A DNA stretch of 29,483 bases from CAZQKE01 sp964593865 (GTDB lineage Bacteria; Chloroflexota; Anaerolineae; JAAYZQ01), in the NCBI GenBank assembly GCA_964593865.1, contig CAZQKE010000050.1, forward strand, positions 1 through 29,483, in the 5' to 3' direction. Position numbers and translations under genes: made by a program. Position 1 is the stretch's first letter. Each line of letters begins with the position of its first letter. Under the pieces are notes generated by a model. It saw nothing but the letters and a program-made list of their open reading frames with translations, had not been told where the DNA came from and made no database searches. Positions 1 through 7,151 of the stretch are shown piece by piece.

Positions 1-1
1 G

Positions 2-187
2 CTGATGCTTTTCGGCAACGAGCACCGTGTCGAGCTTCGTCGAAATAGAGAACAAGCGGACGCAGGGATTGTCATTTTTGAAATCGGCGGGACACACGTC
101 GTGTATCATTGGCAGAATGTGGAACAAGAGCAAGCCCTTCAAGCCCTCGTGGAGGGTATCACACTGCTGCGTCCAAGGTCAGACTGA
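2..187 (+). CDS. 3' end of an unidentified CDS (partial)
   Basis: An open frame enters from the left window edge in frame 2 and stops at a TGA ending at base 187, giving about 61 C-terminal residues. They are mixed charged and hydrophobic, with no transmembrane segment and no motif I recognise. The methionine at base 5 is probably internal, because the frame is already open at the window edge. It lies 38 bp upstream of the next + gene in the same direction, so the two could share a transcript. No function can be assigned. Confidence 0.45.
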   Translation: MMLFGNEHRVELRRNREQADAGIVIFEIGGTHVVYHWQNVEQEQALQALVEGITLLRPRSD

Positions 188-225
188 AGATAGCCTGATC
201 AGACGTATAAAACGGAGGCGAAACG

Positions 226-876
226 ATGAGTGTACGAAAACTTTTGATTATTCTGGCGAGTGTAATGCTGGTGGGCATGGGAACGTACATCATCGTCGGT
301 GCCTCACCGTCTCAAGGTGATTCCGCTATCGCCGACATTTTGCTACGCGAGCGAGACCTGCCCCGTATCCCCGGAGTGCAGTGGACACAGATTGAGGATC
401 AAGACCCGGAAGAACTGGCAAGAGAAATAGCACAATTCGTTGGACTGGCAAGAACGCCTGATTTGCCGGAAGGGCAGGCCGTCCTTTTCCTCCCCGATCC
501 CCTTTCCAATCCCCTCAAGGTCATGAGCATCGTCCAGGGGCTTTACCGTTACGAGAGCGAGGAAGCGGCAACAGTCCAATATGAACGGCTGCTGGAGGGG
601 CTTTCCCTTGCCCCACTGGGCACCGAGACGTCCATCACCGGCCGGACCGAGTGGTTTTGGGGGAAAGCGGAGGGGCAGATCATAGAGGCATTGGATCCTA
701 TCGGCCCTGCATACGCGTATTGGTTCATCGGCGTTCAAGGAGACTTGGTGACAGTGATGCAAGTCTGGGTTTTCCAGGACCGTGACCGGCAGAGACCTGA
801 TTCTTCGGACCGATCTGTGTTGACGGGGTTGATTCCCAAAGTCATGGGGCGAATGACGGAAAGCGGGAAACGATAA
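226..876 (+). CDS. Secreted or membrane-anchored protein of unknown function
   Basis: This 216-residue protein starts at an ATG preceded by a good GGAGG ribosome site. Residues 1-27 form a signal peptide or signal anchor (MSVRKL, then a hydrophobic run to about residue 26) and no lipobox cysteine follows. The rest is a soluble, mildly acidic domain rich in Glu, Gln, Leu and Pro, with aromatic stretches around residues 140-180 (EWFWGK, AYWFIG) that suggest a compact beta-rich extracytoplasmic fold. I do not recognise the family. It converges on the Nif3-like gene with a gap of only 14 bp and no terminator hairpin that I can see. A TATAAA at 206-211 lies too close to the ribosome site to be a promoter. 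Confidence 0.7.
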   Translation: MSVRKLLIILASVMLVGMGTYIIVGASPSQGDSAIADILLRERDLPRIPGVQWTQIEDQDPEELAREIAQFVGLARTPDLPEGQAVLFLPDPLSNPLKVMSIVQGLYRYESEEAATVQYERLLEGLSLAPLGTETSITGRTEWFWGKAEGQIIEALDPIGPAYAYWFIGVQGDLVTVMQVWVFQDRDRQRPDSSDRSVLTGLIPKVMGRMTESGKR

Positions 877-890
877 AGAATAGCCTACGC

Positions 891-1655
891 CTACCCTCCT
901 GCCTCCACCATCTCCTCCGGGATAAAGGTCACGTCCAACCCCAAATCGCGGGCGAGGCGGGCGCCCAGGGCCATCACCCCCGGCGTCTCGGTGGCCTGAT
1001 GCCCGGCCACGATCAGGTTCAGGCCGATCTCTTTGGCAAAGAGCATCCCGAACATGCTCGTCTCGCCGGTGAGAAAGGTATCGCAGCCCAGCGATTGGGC
1101 CTGGGCCATCAGGTCGGTGCGCCCACCCCCACCGGGGACGATGGCGACATGCCCAAAGCGGTCGCCGTTTTTCCAGCGGCGCGGTTCGACGCCCAACCGA
1201 TTGCCCACCCGGACCGCAAATTCGTGGAAACCACCCGCGGTCACGCCGTGGACACCCACGGCCCCCTCTCCCGCGGAAAATGTCCCCTGGATGCTCACCT
1301 GCACCGCCCGCGCCAGCGCGTCCGCCGTGCCGAACCCACGGGCCAGGTCCAGGCACTCATGGGCGGCGTAATAGTTGAGGCCCAGCCGGCGCAAGCGGTC
1401 GTACTTTTGGGCCGAAAGGTGCAGCTCAATGTGCGGCCGGGCAGCGTGATGGGTGATGAGCAGGTCACAGCCCCGGCGGGCTGCTTCCTCAATGACCTGA
1501 AAGGAGCAATTGACGGCCAAGCCCACTTTGCCCACCGTGGGCCGCCCACCGACGATGAGGCCGTTGCTGCTCTCATCCAGCCCGGCGACACGAAGCAGGT
1601 TGTCCAGGTAGGTCAGGACCTCTACCAACGACTTTGCCACAGGTTGCAGGCTCAT
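891..1655 (-). CDS. Nif3-like dinuclear metal center (DUF34) protein
   Basis: The 254-residue protein belongs to the Nif3/YbgI/DUF34 family, which assembles as hexameric rings with a two-metal site in each subunit. Its exact reaction is not settled; links to GTP cyclohydrolase I type 2 annotation and to metal or cofactor handling exist. Visible ligand motifs are ITHHAARPH in the first half, AAHECLD in the middle and GHQATETPGV near the C-terminus, matching the family's His/Asp/His/Glu metal set. Length is typical. Translation starts at an ATG with a strong AAGGAGG site. It is transcribed divergently from the Clp1-like gene from its own promoter at 1676-1704. Confidence 0.9.
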   Translation of the reverse strand: MSLQPVAKSLVEVLTYLDNLLRVAGLDESSNGLIVGGRPTVGKVGLAVNCSFQVIEEAARRGCDLLITHHAARPHIELHLSAQKYDRLRRLGLNYYAAHECLDLARGFGTADALARAVQVSIQGTFSAGEGAVGVHGVTAGGFHEFAVRVGNRLGVEPRRWKNGDRFGHVAIVPGGGGRTDLMAQAQSLGCDTFLTGETSMFGMLFAKEIGLNLIVAGHQATETPGVMALGARLARDLGLDVTFIPEEMVEAGG

Positions 1656-1675
1656 AGGAAACCTCCTTAACTTTC

Positions 1676-1704
1676 ATTTTACCCCGTAATCCCCATCTGG
1701 TCAA
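1676..1704 (-). promoter_or_regulatory. Sigma-70-type promoter for the Nif3-like gene
   Basis: On the minus strand TTGACC (1699-1704) is separated by exactly 17 bp from TAAAAT (1676-1681). The -10 box lies about 20 bp upstream of the Nif3-like start codon, giving a very short leader that holds the AAGGAGG ribosome site. Confidence 0.7.
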
Positions 1705-1755
1705 ACACCATCGGCGAAAGACCGGCAACGAACGAGCGCGTGCCCGGTCGGAGGC

Positions 1756-1784
1756 TTGCCGTCAACCGCCGGTTGTGCTATACT
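1756..1784 (+). promoter_or_regulatory. Sigma-70-type promoter for the Clp1-like gene
   Basis: TTGCCG (1756-1761), a 17-bp spacer and TATACT (1779-1784) point towards the + strand cluster. Transcription would begin near 1791, giving a leader of about 125 nt if translation starts at 1915. It is the divergent partner of the Nif3-like promoter at 1676-1704. Confidence 0.65.
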
Positions 1785-1829
1785 AGAGCAGCATTCTATA
1801 TAGATGACAACTCTTTTTTGCAGGCTCAA

Positions 1830-1876
1830 CGTCCGTGCGTTCCTGCACGGTAGTTGCGGACGGAACGTGCCCGTCC
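1830..1876 (+). other. Hairpin-rich leader of the Clp1-like gene
   Basis: Two perfect inverted repeats lie between the predicted transcription start and the likely start codon. CCGTGC/GCACGG (1833-1838 and 1845-1850) has a 6-nt loop, and GGACGG/CCGTCC (1858-1863 and 1871-1876) has a 7-nt loop. GTCCG and CGGAC offer an alternative long-range pairing. No T-run follows, so this is not a plain terminator. It does not match a riboswitch class that I know. Confidence 0.4.
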
Positions 1877-1914
1877 ACTTGCTCAAGCAGCCTGTGAAAG
1901 ACGCCGAGGGGCTG

Positions 1915-2808
1915 ATGTCCGACTACATCCGGAAGATGAAGATCTTTACAATTCCACCCCATTGGCAAGGCATTGACCCGGCAACCCTGGGCCGGACGGT
2001 GATGCTCATCGGTGACTCCGACACGGGCAAATCCACCCTGGCCCGCTATCTGTTTGAGCGGTTGTGCGCCCAGGGGCGTCGGGCGGCGTACCTGGATCTG
2101 GATGTGGGGCAAAGCACCCTGGGCCTGCCCACGACGATGAACGTCGCCCTGGCCGCCGCTGCGGGCGATTCCTCCTTTCCACCCCAAGGGCCTCGGTCTG
2201 CCTTTTTCGTGGGAGCCGTCACGCCCAAAGGCCACATGCTGCCCACGGTGGTCGGTGCGTATCGGCTCCAACAGTGGGCGTTGGCCCAGGGCGCGGAGGT
2301 GATCGTGGTGGATACCAGCGGCTTGGTTGCCAAAGCGCAAGGGGGGTTGGCCCTCAAGCAGTGGAAGATTGAGCTGCTGGCTCCTCAGACGGTCATCGCC
2401 TTGCAGCGGGGCCGCGAACTGGAGCCGATCCTCTGGCCTTTGCGCCGCGATGGACGGGTGCGGAGCATTGAGTTACCCGTTGCGCCCCAGGTGACGGAGC
2501 GGCCCCGCGAGGCCCGCATCGCCCGGCGGCGGGAACGGTTGGCCGCCTACTTTGCCGCCGCCCGCCCCCACCTGGTTGCGCTGCGCCGCCTGGCCGTCTA
2601 CAACCTGTCGCGGCTGGCCCCCGGCGCATTGTTGGCCTTTCAGGATGGGGCGGGGTTCACCCTGGCCCTGGGCTGCGTGACAGAGATGGACCGCCTGGGC
2701 GGGACCGTGATCGCCCACAGCCCCCTGCCGAACCTGGAAGGGGTGTGCAGCATTCGTTTTGGCGTGGTCCGTTGGGACCCGGTCGCTCAACAGGAGAGGA
2801 GAATATGA
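1915..2808 (+). CDS. Clp1/Grc3-like P-loop polynucleotide kinase
   Basis: About 297 residues with a Walker A motif GDSDTGKST at residues 33-41, a DLDVGQST segment typical of the Clp1/Grc3/Nol9 group, and a Walker-B-like VIVVDTSG. Members phosphorylate RNA or DNA 5'-hydroxyl ends using ATP or GTP; the bacterial role is mostly unknown. I prefer the ATG at 1915 because GAGGGG lies just upstream. An in-frame ATG at 1804 would add 37 unlikely residues translated from hairpin DNA. The C-terminal third, roughly residues 200-297, is a separate small domain ending in a beta-rich stretch. Its TGA overlaps the next gene's ATG (ATGA), so the two are probably translationally coupled. Confidence 0.8.
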   Translation: MSDYIRKMKIFTIPPHWQGIDPATLGRTVMLIGDSDTGKSTLARYLFERLCAQGRRAAYLDLDVGQSTLGLPTTMNVALAAAAGDSSFPPQGPRSAFFVGAVTPKGHMLPTVVGAYRLQQWALAQGAEVIVVDTSGLVAKAQGGLALKQWKIELLAPQTVIALQRGRELEPILWPLRRDGRVRSIELPVAPQVTERPREARIARRRERLAAYFAAARPHLVALRRLAVYNLSRLAPGALLAFQDGAGFTLALGCVTEMDRLGGTVIAHSPLPNLEGVCSIRFGVVRWDPVAQQERRI

Positions 2809-3755
2809 AAAACAACGAACGACGGAATCTGATAGTCCTTGTTGTTTCCGTGTTGGCCTTTATCTTGCTCTTGACGGTCGCCGCTCAGGCCGCCCGGTCC
2901 GATCCGCCGTCCGGCGCCGCACCTGCCCTGGCGCCGACCTGCACTACCCACACGACGGCCATGACGCTCACCGTCTCGGACATGGCTCCCCAGGTGGGTG
3001 ATGAGATCGTCGTCACTTCTACCCTGGCCAACCGGGGGTGCAGCGACGTAGGGTTGCTCGAATACAGGCTGCGCATTCAACCTGACGGTCCGCCGCCGTC
3101 CCTTGTTCCCAACCCACCGCTGCCCATCAGCCACACCCTGTCCATCACCCCAGGCGCATCCGATGCGGCAACGTTCACCTTCCACGTGCTCGGCTCCGGC
3201 CCGGTCACCCTCACATCGTCGGCCAGTTTCGAGGTCCACCTGGGCTATCCGGGGCCGTCCTACTGGGCCAGCGATAGCAGCAGGCCGCTAACCCTCACCG
3301 TCCCTGTAACCGACACCGAAGTTGTGGTGTTGCACCAGGCCGCCTACGAATTCAGTTGCTTCCCCGACATCTCTATCATAAGCTCTACTTACCGTTCCGA
3401 TTGCGTCTTTGCCGCCGGTCACTCGACGGACACCCGCATCGAGCGGTTTGCCGACGAAGCGGAGGCGCAAGCAGCCTTTGAAGACGCCAGAGGCTCCCAC
3501 GCGCTGGAAACCCTGCGCTGCTATTCGGCCTTTTCCTGGTCGGAAGAGCAGGATACGATGCCGAAATTGCAGCGAGGCCACACCTGGGTTGCCGGACGAT
3601 GGCTCATCACGGCTCACAGTGTAGATGATACCGACATTCCGGTCGCTCCCGACCCCGCCGCCGTTTCGGAGGAGGTCTACAAGGCGGCGGTGGTGAACCG
3701 CTTGTTGCCATCTTGTGACGCGATCTACCTACCCCTCATACTCAAGGGACCATAA
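2805..3755 (+). CDS. Secreted beta-rich protein with C-terminal YLPLILK tail
   Basis: 316 residues from an ATG that overlaps the upstream stop codon and follows GGAGAGGAG. Residues 10-30 are a signal peptide (hydrophobic core, then AQAA). About residues 45-165 read as an Ig-like or CARDB-type beta sandwich (TLTVSDMAPQVGDEIVVTSTL). The second half, roughly 170-305, is a different domain with four or more cysteines (FSCFPD, SDCVF, LRCYS, PSCDA) likely to form disulfides. It ends in IYLPLILKGP. Similar hydrophobic (V/I)YLPL(V/I)L(K/R) tails recur in secreted Chloroflexota proteins as I remember them. The function is unknown; the coupling to the kinase gene may reflect only transcription. Confidence 0.75.
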   Translation: MKNNERRNLIVLVVSVLAFILLLTVAAQAARSDPPSGAAPALAPTCTTHTTAMTLTVSDMAPQVGDEIVVTSTLANRGCSDVGLLEYRLRIQPDGPPPSLVPNPPLPISHTLSITPGASDAATFTFHVLGSGPVTLTSSASFEVHLGYPGPSYWASDSSRPLTLTVPVTDTEVVVLHQAAYEFSCFPDISIISSTYRSDCVFAAGHSTDTRIERFADEAEAQAAFEDARGSHALETLRCYSAFSWSEEQDTMPKLQRGHTWVAGRWLITAHSVDDTDIPVAPDPAAVSEEVYKAAVVNRLLPSCDAIYLPLILKGP

Positions 3756-3760
3756 GGCCG

Positions 3761-4966
3761 ATGAAACCTAAATTGCGCGAGGTCGAAGCCCATCCCATCG
3801 TCCACCAGGGACAGGAGATGATCCTGCTCCGCGACCCGCTGCGCCTGAGCGACGCCCAGATCGCCGTGCCCCGGCCTTTGGGCCTGCTCCTCTCGTTGAT
3901 GGACGGCACGCGGGACGAAGCGGCCCTGGAAGCCGCCCTGCGGGTGCGGGCCGGGTTGCGTCTGGCACCGGGCCTGCTGCCCAAACTCTTGGCCGACCTG
4001 GATGCTGCCTACCTGCTGGACAACGAGCGATTCGCCCAGGCCCGCGCCGAGGCGGTCCGCGCCTTCCGTCAGGCTCCCTACCGCCCCCTCTCCGCCCTGG
4101 ATGGCTCCGTGGCCCACGACCCGGAGCAGATGGCCGCCTACCTGCAACGCTTTGTGGACGCCCTCCCTCCTGCTTCTGCTGCCGCCCCCACCATTCGCGG
4201 CCTGATCAGCCCCCACATTGACTACCAACGCGGCGGGCAGGTCTATGCCCAGGTGTGGCAGACGGCGGCCCCGGCGGTCCGCCGGGCCGACCTGGTCATC
4301 ATCCTGGGGACCGACCATCAGGGCAGCGCGGGGACGCTGACCCTCACCCGCCAATCCTACGCCACCCCTTGGGGCGTGCTGCCCACCGAAAGGGGCATCG
4401 TAGAGGCTCTGGCCGAGGCGTTGGGGCCGGAGGCCGCCTTTGCCGAGGAATTGCACCACCGGAGCGAGCACTCAATTGAACTGGCCGCCGTCTGGCTGCA
4501 CTTTATCCGGGGCGGCGAGCCGGTCCCCCTGGTCCCCATCCTGTGCGGGCACTTTGGCGATTTCGTCGCCGGGGAGGAGGACCCGGCCCGCCACGAACCC
4601 TTTGCCCAGGCCGTGGAGGTGCTGCGCCGGGAGATGGAAGGCAAACGCGCGCTGGTCGTCGCCGCGGCGGACCTGGCCCACGTCGGCCCGGCCTTTGGCG
4701 GTCAACCCCTGGATTTCATCGCCCGCGCCCGGCTGCAACAGGCCGACCAACGGCTGCTGCAAACCGTCTATGCAGGTGATGCGACGGCCTTTTTCGAGAA
4801 CCTGAAAGCCGAGGGCGACCGGCGCAACGTCTGCGGCCTGCCGCCCATCTATCTCACCCTGCGCTTGCTGGAAGGGGTGCGCGGGGAGGCGGCAGGCTAT
4901 GCCCTTTGCCCCGCCGACCCCCAGGGGCTTTCATGGGTGACGATTGCCGGTGTGATCCTACATTGA
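3761..4966 (+). CDS. MEMO-family protein (AmmeMemoRadiSam system protein B type)
   Basis: A 401-residue protein. Residues 1 to about 130 form the N-terminal extension seen in long bacterial MEMO proteins (LLRDPLRLSDAQ, DGTRDEAALEA). The remainder is the MEMO/LigB-like fold, with SPHIDYQRGG, ILGTDHQG, HHRSEHSIE, LCGHFGDF and AAADLAHVGPAFGG. The His residues of these motifs correspond to the metal or active-site positions of the family. In many genomes this protein is encoded with an AMMECR1 protein and a radical SAM enzyme. Neither is present here, so this copy stands alone. It follows the preceding gene by 5 bp and is followed by the amidase after 15 bp, suggesting one transcript. The biochemical role is not established. 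Confidence 0.85.
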   Translation: MKPKLREVEAHPIVHQGQEMILLRDPLRLSDAQIAVPRPLGLLLSLMDGTRDEAALEAALRVRAGLRLAPGLLPKLLADLDAAYLLDNERFAQARAEAVRAFRQAPYRPLSALDGSVAHDPEQMAAYLQRFVDALPPASAAAPTIRGLISPHIDYQRGGQVYAQVWQTAAPAVRRADLVIILGTDHQGSAGTLTLTRQSYATPWGVLPTERGIVEALAEALGPEAAFAEELHHRSEHSIELAAVWLHFIRGGEPVPLVPILCGHFGDFVAGEEDPARHEPFAQAVEVLRREMEGKRALVVAAADLAHVGPAFGGQPLDFIARARLQQADQRLLQTVYAGDATAFFENLKAEGDRRNVCGLPPIYLTLRLLEGVRGEAAGYALCPADPQGLSWVTIAGVILH

Positions 4967-4981
4967 AAGTGAGGAGGTGCT

Positions 4982-5710
4982 ATGGCCAAGCCCGATTATC
5001 CCGATGCGATTTGGGAACCGGCTTCCTCTCGCAATTACGGCGACCGGCCCGGCGGGACCGCCGTTGACTGCGTAGTGCTCCACGCTACCGTCGGCAGCCT
5101 TTCGGCGACCATCGGCTGGTTCAAAAACCCCGATGCCGGTGTCTCGGCCCACTACGTCGTTGCCAAGGATGGCCGCGTCTATCAGATGGTGGAGGAGCGG
5201 CGGCGGGCTTATCACGCCGGGGCCAGCGAGTATCAGGGCCGGACCAATTTCAACAACTTTTCCATCGGCATTGAAATCGTCAACAAGAATGACGGCCAAG
5301 ATCCCTACCCGCCCGATCAGTTTGAGGCGTTGGTGAACCTGGTGGGCTACCTGGTGGACAAGTACGACATCCGACGGGAATGGATCGTCACCCATGCCGA
5401 CATCTCAACGGCGGGAAAAACCGACCCGCGTGGCTTCCCGACCCATGAGCTGATCATGCGCATTTACGACCCGGCGGCCAACCTACCCGATAACGTGGTG
5501 CGCGAGGCCGCTTGGAATGCGGCGGGCATCCCCTTCAATCCCAACGCCGCCTTTCCTAAATACGCCCGCGAGCACAACCTGGGCACGCCCCAAACCGAGG
5601 AGTTTGACTTTTCTTACAAGGGCGTCAACTACCGGGGGCAGGGGTTCAGCAAGGCGATTGTCTATTGCAAGGTGGGCGATTGGGGGAATTTGAAGGAGAT
5701 GGATTGGTGA
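4982..5710 (+). CDS. N-acetylmuramoyl-L-alanine amidase (amidase_2/PGRP type)
   Basis: The 242-residue protein carries an amidase_2 domain at about residues 20-165, which cleaves the amide bond between N-acetylmuramic acid and L-alanine in peptidoglycan. Zinc-site motifs are visible: VVLHATVG, RAYHAGASEY, and THADISTAGKTDPRGF with the final Asp. SIGIEIVN is the conserved central strand. Residues 170-242 form a C-terminal region I do not recognise (NVVREAAWNAAGIPFN and an FDFSYKGVNY stretch). There is no signal peptide or transmembrane segment, so it is either exported by another route or acts inside the cell. Start is an ATG with a strong GAGGAGG. It lies between the MEMO gene and mnmA. Confidence 0.88.
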   Translation: MAKPDYPDAIWEPASSRNYGDRPGGTAVDCVVLHATVGSLSATIGWFKNPDAGVSAHYVVAKDGRVYQMVEERRRAYHAGASEYQGRTNFNNFSIGIEIVNKNDGQDPYPPDQFEALVNLVGYLVDKYDIRREWIVTHADISTAGKTDPRGFPTHELIMRIYDPAANLPDNVVREAAWNAAGIPFNPNAAFPKYAREHNLGTPQTEEFDFSYKGVNYRGQGFSKAIVYCKVGDWGNLKEMDW

Positions 5711-5732
5711 GTCGGGCAGCGGGGAGCGGAGG

Positions 5733-6806
5733 GTGGAGGTGCGGGTAGTGGTGGCCATGAGCGGCGGGGTGGATAGCTCCGTCGCCGCCGCGCTGCTGGT
5801 GGAGCAGGGCTATGAAGTAATCGGGGTGATGATGCGTCTCTGGGCCGAGGCGTCACCGCTTGATGGGGTGGAGGGGGTGAACCGCTGCTGCACCCTGGAT
5901 GCCGTGGAGGACGCCCGCCGGGTGGCCGCCCAATTGGGCATCCCGTTCTACGTGGTCAACTATGAGGCCGCCTTCAAGCGGCATGTGGTGGATTATTTCA
6001 TCGCCGAGTACGGCCGGGGCCGAACGCCCAACCCTTGCCTGGCTTGCAATCGCTACATCCGCTTTGGTCGTCTGTTGCGACAGGCCCAAGAGCTGGGGGC
6101 TGCGTACCTGGCGACGGGGCACTATGCGCAGGTGGACCGGGTGGACGGTCGCTACCGGCTGCGTATGGGCGCAGACCGAAACAAGGATCAATCCTACGTC
6201 CTCTACATGTTGGGCCAGGAGGAACTGGCACGGGTGCTCTTTCCCGTAGGCGGCTACACCAAGCCCCAGGTGCGGGCCATGGCCCGTCGGTGGGGGTTGC
6301 CGGTGGCCGAAAAGAAGGAAAGCATGGACCTCTGCTTCGTCCGCGACGGCGATTACCAACGCTTCCTGCGCGAGCAGGCCCCGGAGGCGATCCGCCCCGG
6401 CCCCATCTTGGACACGGCAGGCCGGGAGATCGGTCGCCACGCGGGGCTGCCCTTTTACACCGTAGGCCAGCGGCGGGGCCTGGGCATTGCCGCGCCGGAG
6501 GCGTTGTACGTCATCCGTCTGGATGTGGAACGCAACGCCCTCATCGTCGGCCCGGCGCGGGAGTTGGGCCGCCGCACACTGCTCGCCGGGGAGGTGCGCT
6601 ATGTACGCGGTGCGCCGCCCGGAGAACCGCTGCGCGTGCAGGCCAAGATCCGCTACAAGGCGCGCCTGGCCAAGGCCACCTGGACGCCCCTGGCCGACGA
6701 TCAGGCCCAGGTGGTGTTTGATTCGCCGCTGCGCGACATCACGCCGGGGCAGGCGGTGGTGGCCTATGTGGGGGATGAGGTGGTGGGGGGCGGGGTGATT
6801 CAATGA
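5733..6806 (+). CDS. mnmA: tRNA-specific 2-thiouridylase MnmA
   Basis: MnmA activates U34 of Lys, Glu and Gln tRNAs with ATP and installs sulfur at C2 of the wobble base. The 357 residues match the family length. The ATP PP-loop SGGVDSS is at residues 10-16, the catalytic cysteine lies in PNPCLACNRYIRFG (Cys105 by alignment with the family), and the partner cysteine is Cys201 in SMDLCFV. GHYAQV and the tRNA-binding KDQSYVL stretch are present, followed by the C-terminal beta barrel. The start is a GTG preceded by a G-rich GGGGAGCGGAG site, 22 bp after the amidase stop. All key residues are intact. Confidence 0.96.
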   Translation: MEVRVVVAMSGGVDSSVAAALLVEQGYEVIGVMMRLWAEASPLDGVEGVNRCCTLDAVEDARRVAAQLGIPFYVVNYEAAFKRHVVDYFIAEYGRGRTPNPCLACNRYIRFGRLLRQAQELGAAYLATGHYAQVDRVDGRYRLRMGADRNKDQSYVLYMLGQEELARVLFPVGGYTKPQVRAMARRWGLPVAEKKESMDLCFVRDGDYQRFLREQAPEAIRPGPILDTAGREIGRHAGLPFYTVGQRRGLGIAAPEALYVIRLDVERNALIVGPARELGRRTLLAGEVRYVRGAPPGEPLRVQAKIRYKARLAKATWTPLADDQAQVVFDSPLRDITPGQAVVAYVGDEVVGGGVIQ

Positions 6807-6839
6807 CCGGTGAGGAATGACTAACGGGGAAATGGGGAG

Positions 6840-7121
6840 ATGATGCAGACACCGGGGTTGGTGTTTTCGGCGGTGGTGGCCTCTGTGTATGCTGTGGCCT
6901 TCCACTTGTGGAAGGGGCGCACGCTGCGGGACCTGCTTTTTTTCTGGCTGGCGGCGGTGGTGGGCTTTGCCGCCGGGCAGATCGCCGCTTCTCTGCTGAG
7001 CATTACCCCGTGGACCATCGGGCAGGTACATATCGTAGAGGCTTCCGCCATCGCCCTGCTGTTTCTGATCCTGGCCCGTTGGCTGATGCAAGGGCGGGAG
7101 CAGGGGGTAGGTGGGGAATGA
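6840..7121 (+). CDS. Small three-helix membrane protein, unknown
   Basis: 93 residues with three predicted transmembrane helices: about residues 5-22, 31-53 and 65-85. A charged loop WKGRTLRD separates the first two, and the C-terminus is positively charged then acidic. The start is at tandem ATG codons (6840 and 6843) after a GGGGAG site. It sits between mnmA and the nucleoside kinase, 33 bp and 30 bp from its neighbours, so it is very likely co-transcribed. I do not recognise a family. Its hydrophobic pattern and codon use match the surrounding genes, which supports it as a real gene. Confidence 0.65.
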   Translation: MMQTPGLVFSAVVASVYAVAFHLWKGRTLRDLLFFWLAAVVGFAAGQIAASLLSITPWTIGQVHIVEASAIALLFLILARWLMQGREQGVGGE

Positions 7122-7151
7122 AACGGGAAAAAGTGAGTCGAGGAGAGACAA

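Noticed and set aside
206..211. TATAAA as a -10 box for the gene at 226
   Set aside because: The resulting transcript would begin at the ribosome site itself, and no -35 box is present at the right distance.
343..1356. 337-codon open frame on - spanning two genes
   Set aside because: It overlaps both the secreted protein gene and, in another frame, the Nif3-like gene; its composition is Arg/Gly/Pro-rich.
1804..1914. Upstream extension of the Clp1-like protein
   Set aside because: The 37 residues come from hairpin DNA, have no family match, and no ribosome site precedes the ATG at 1804.
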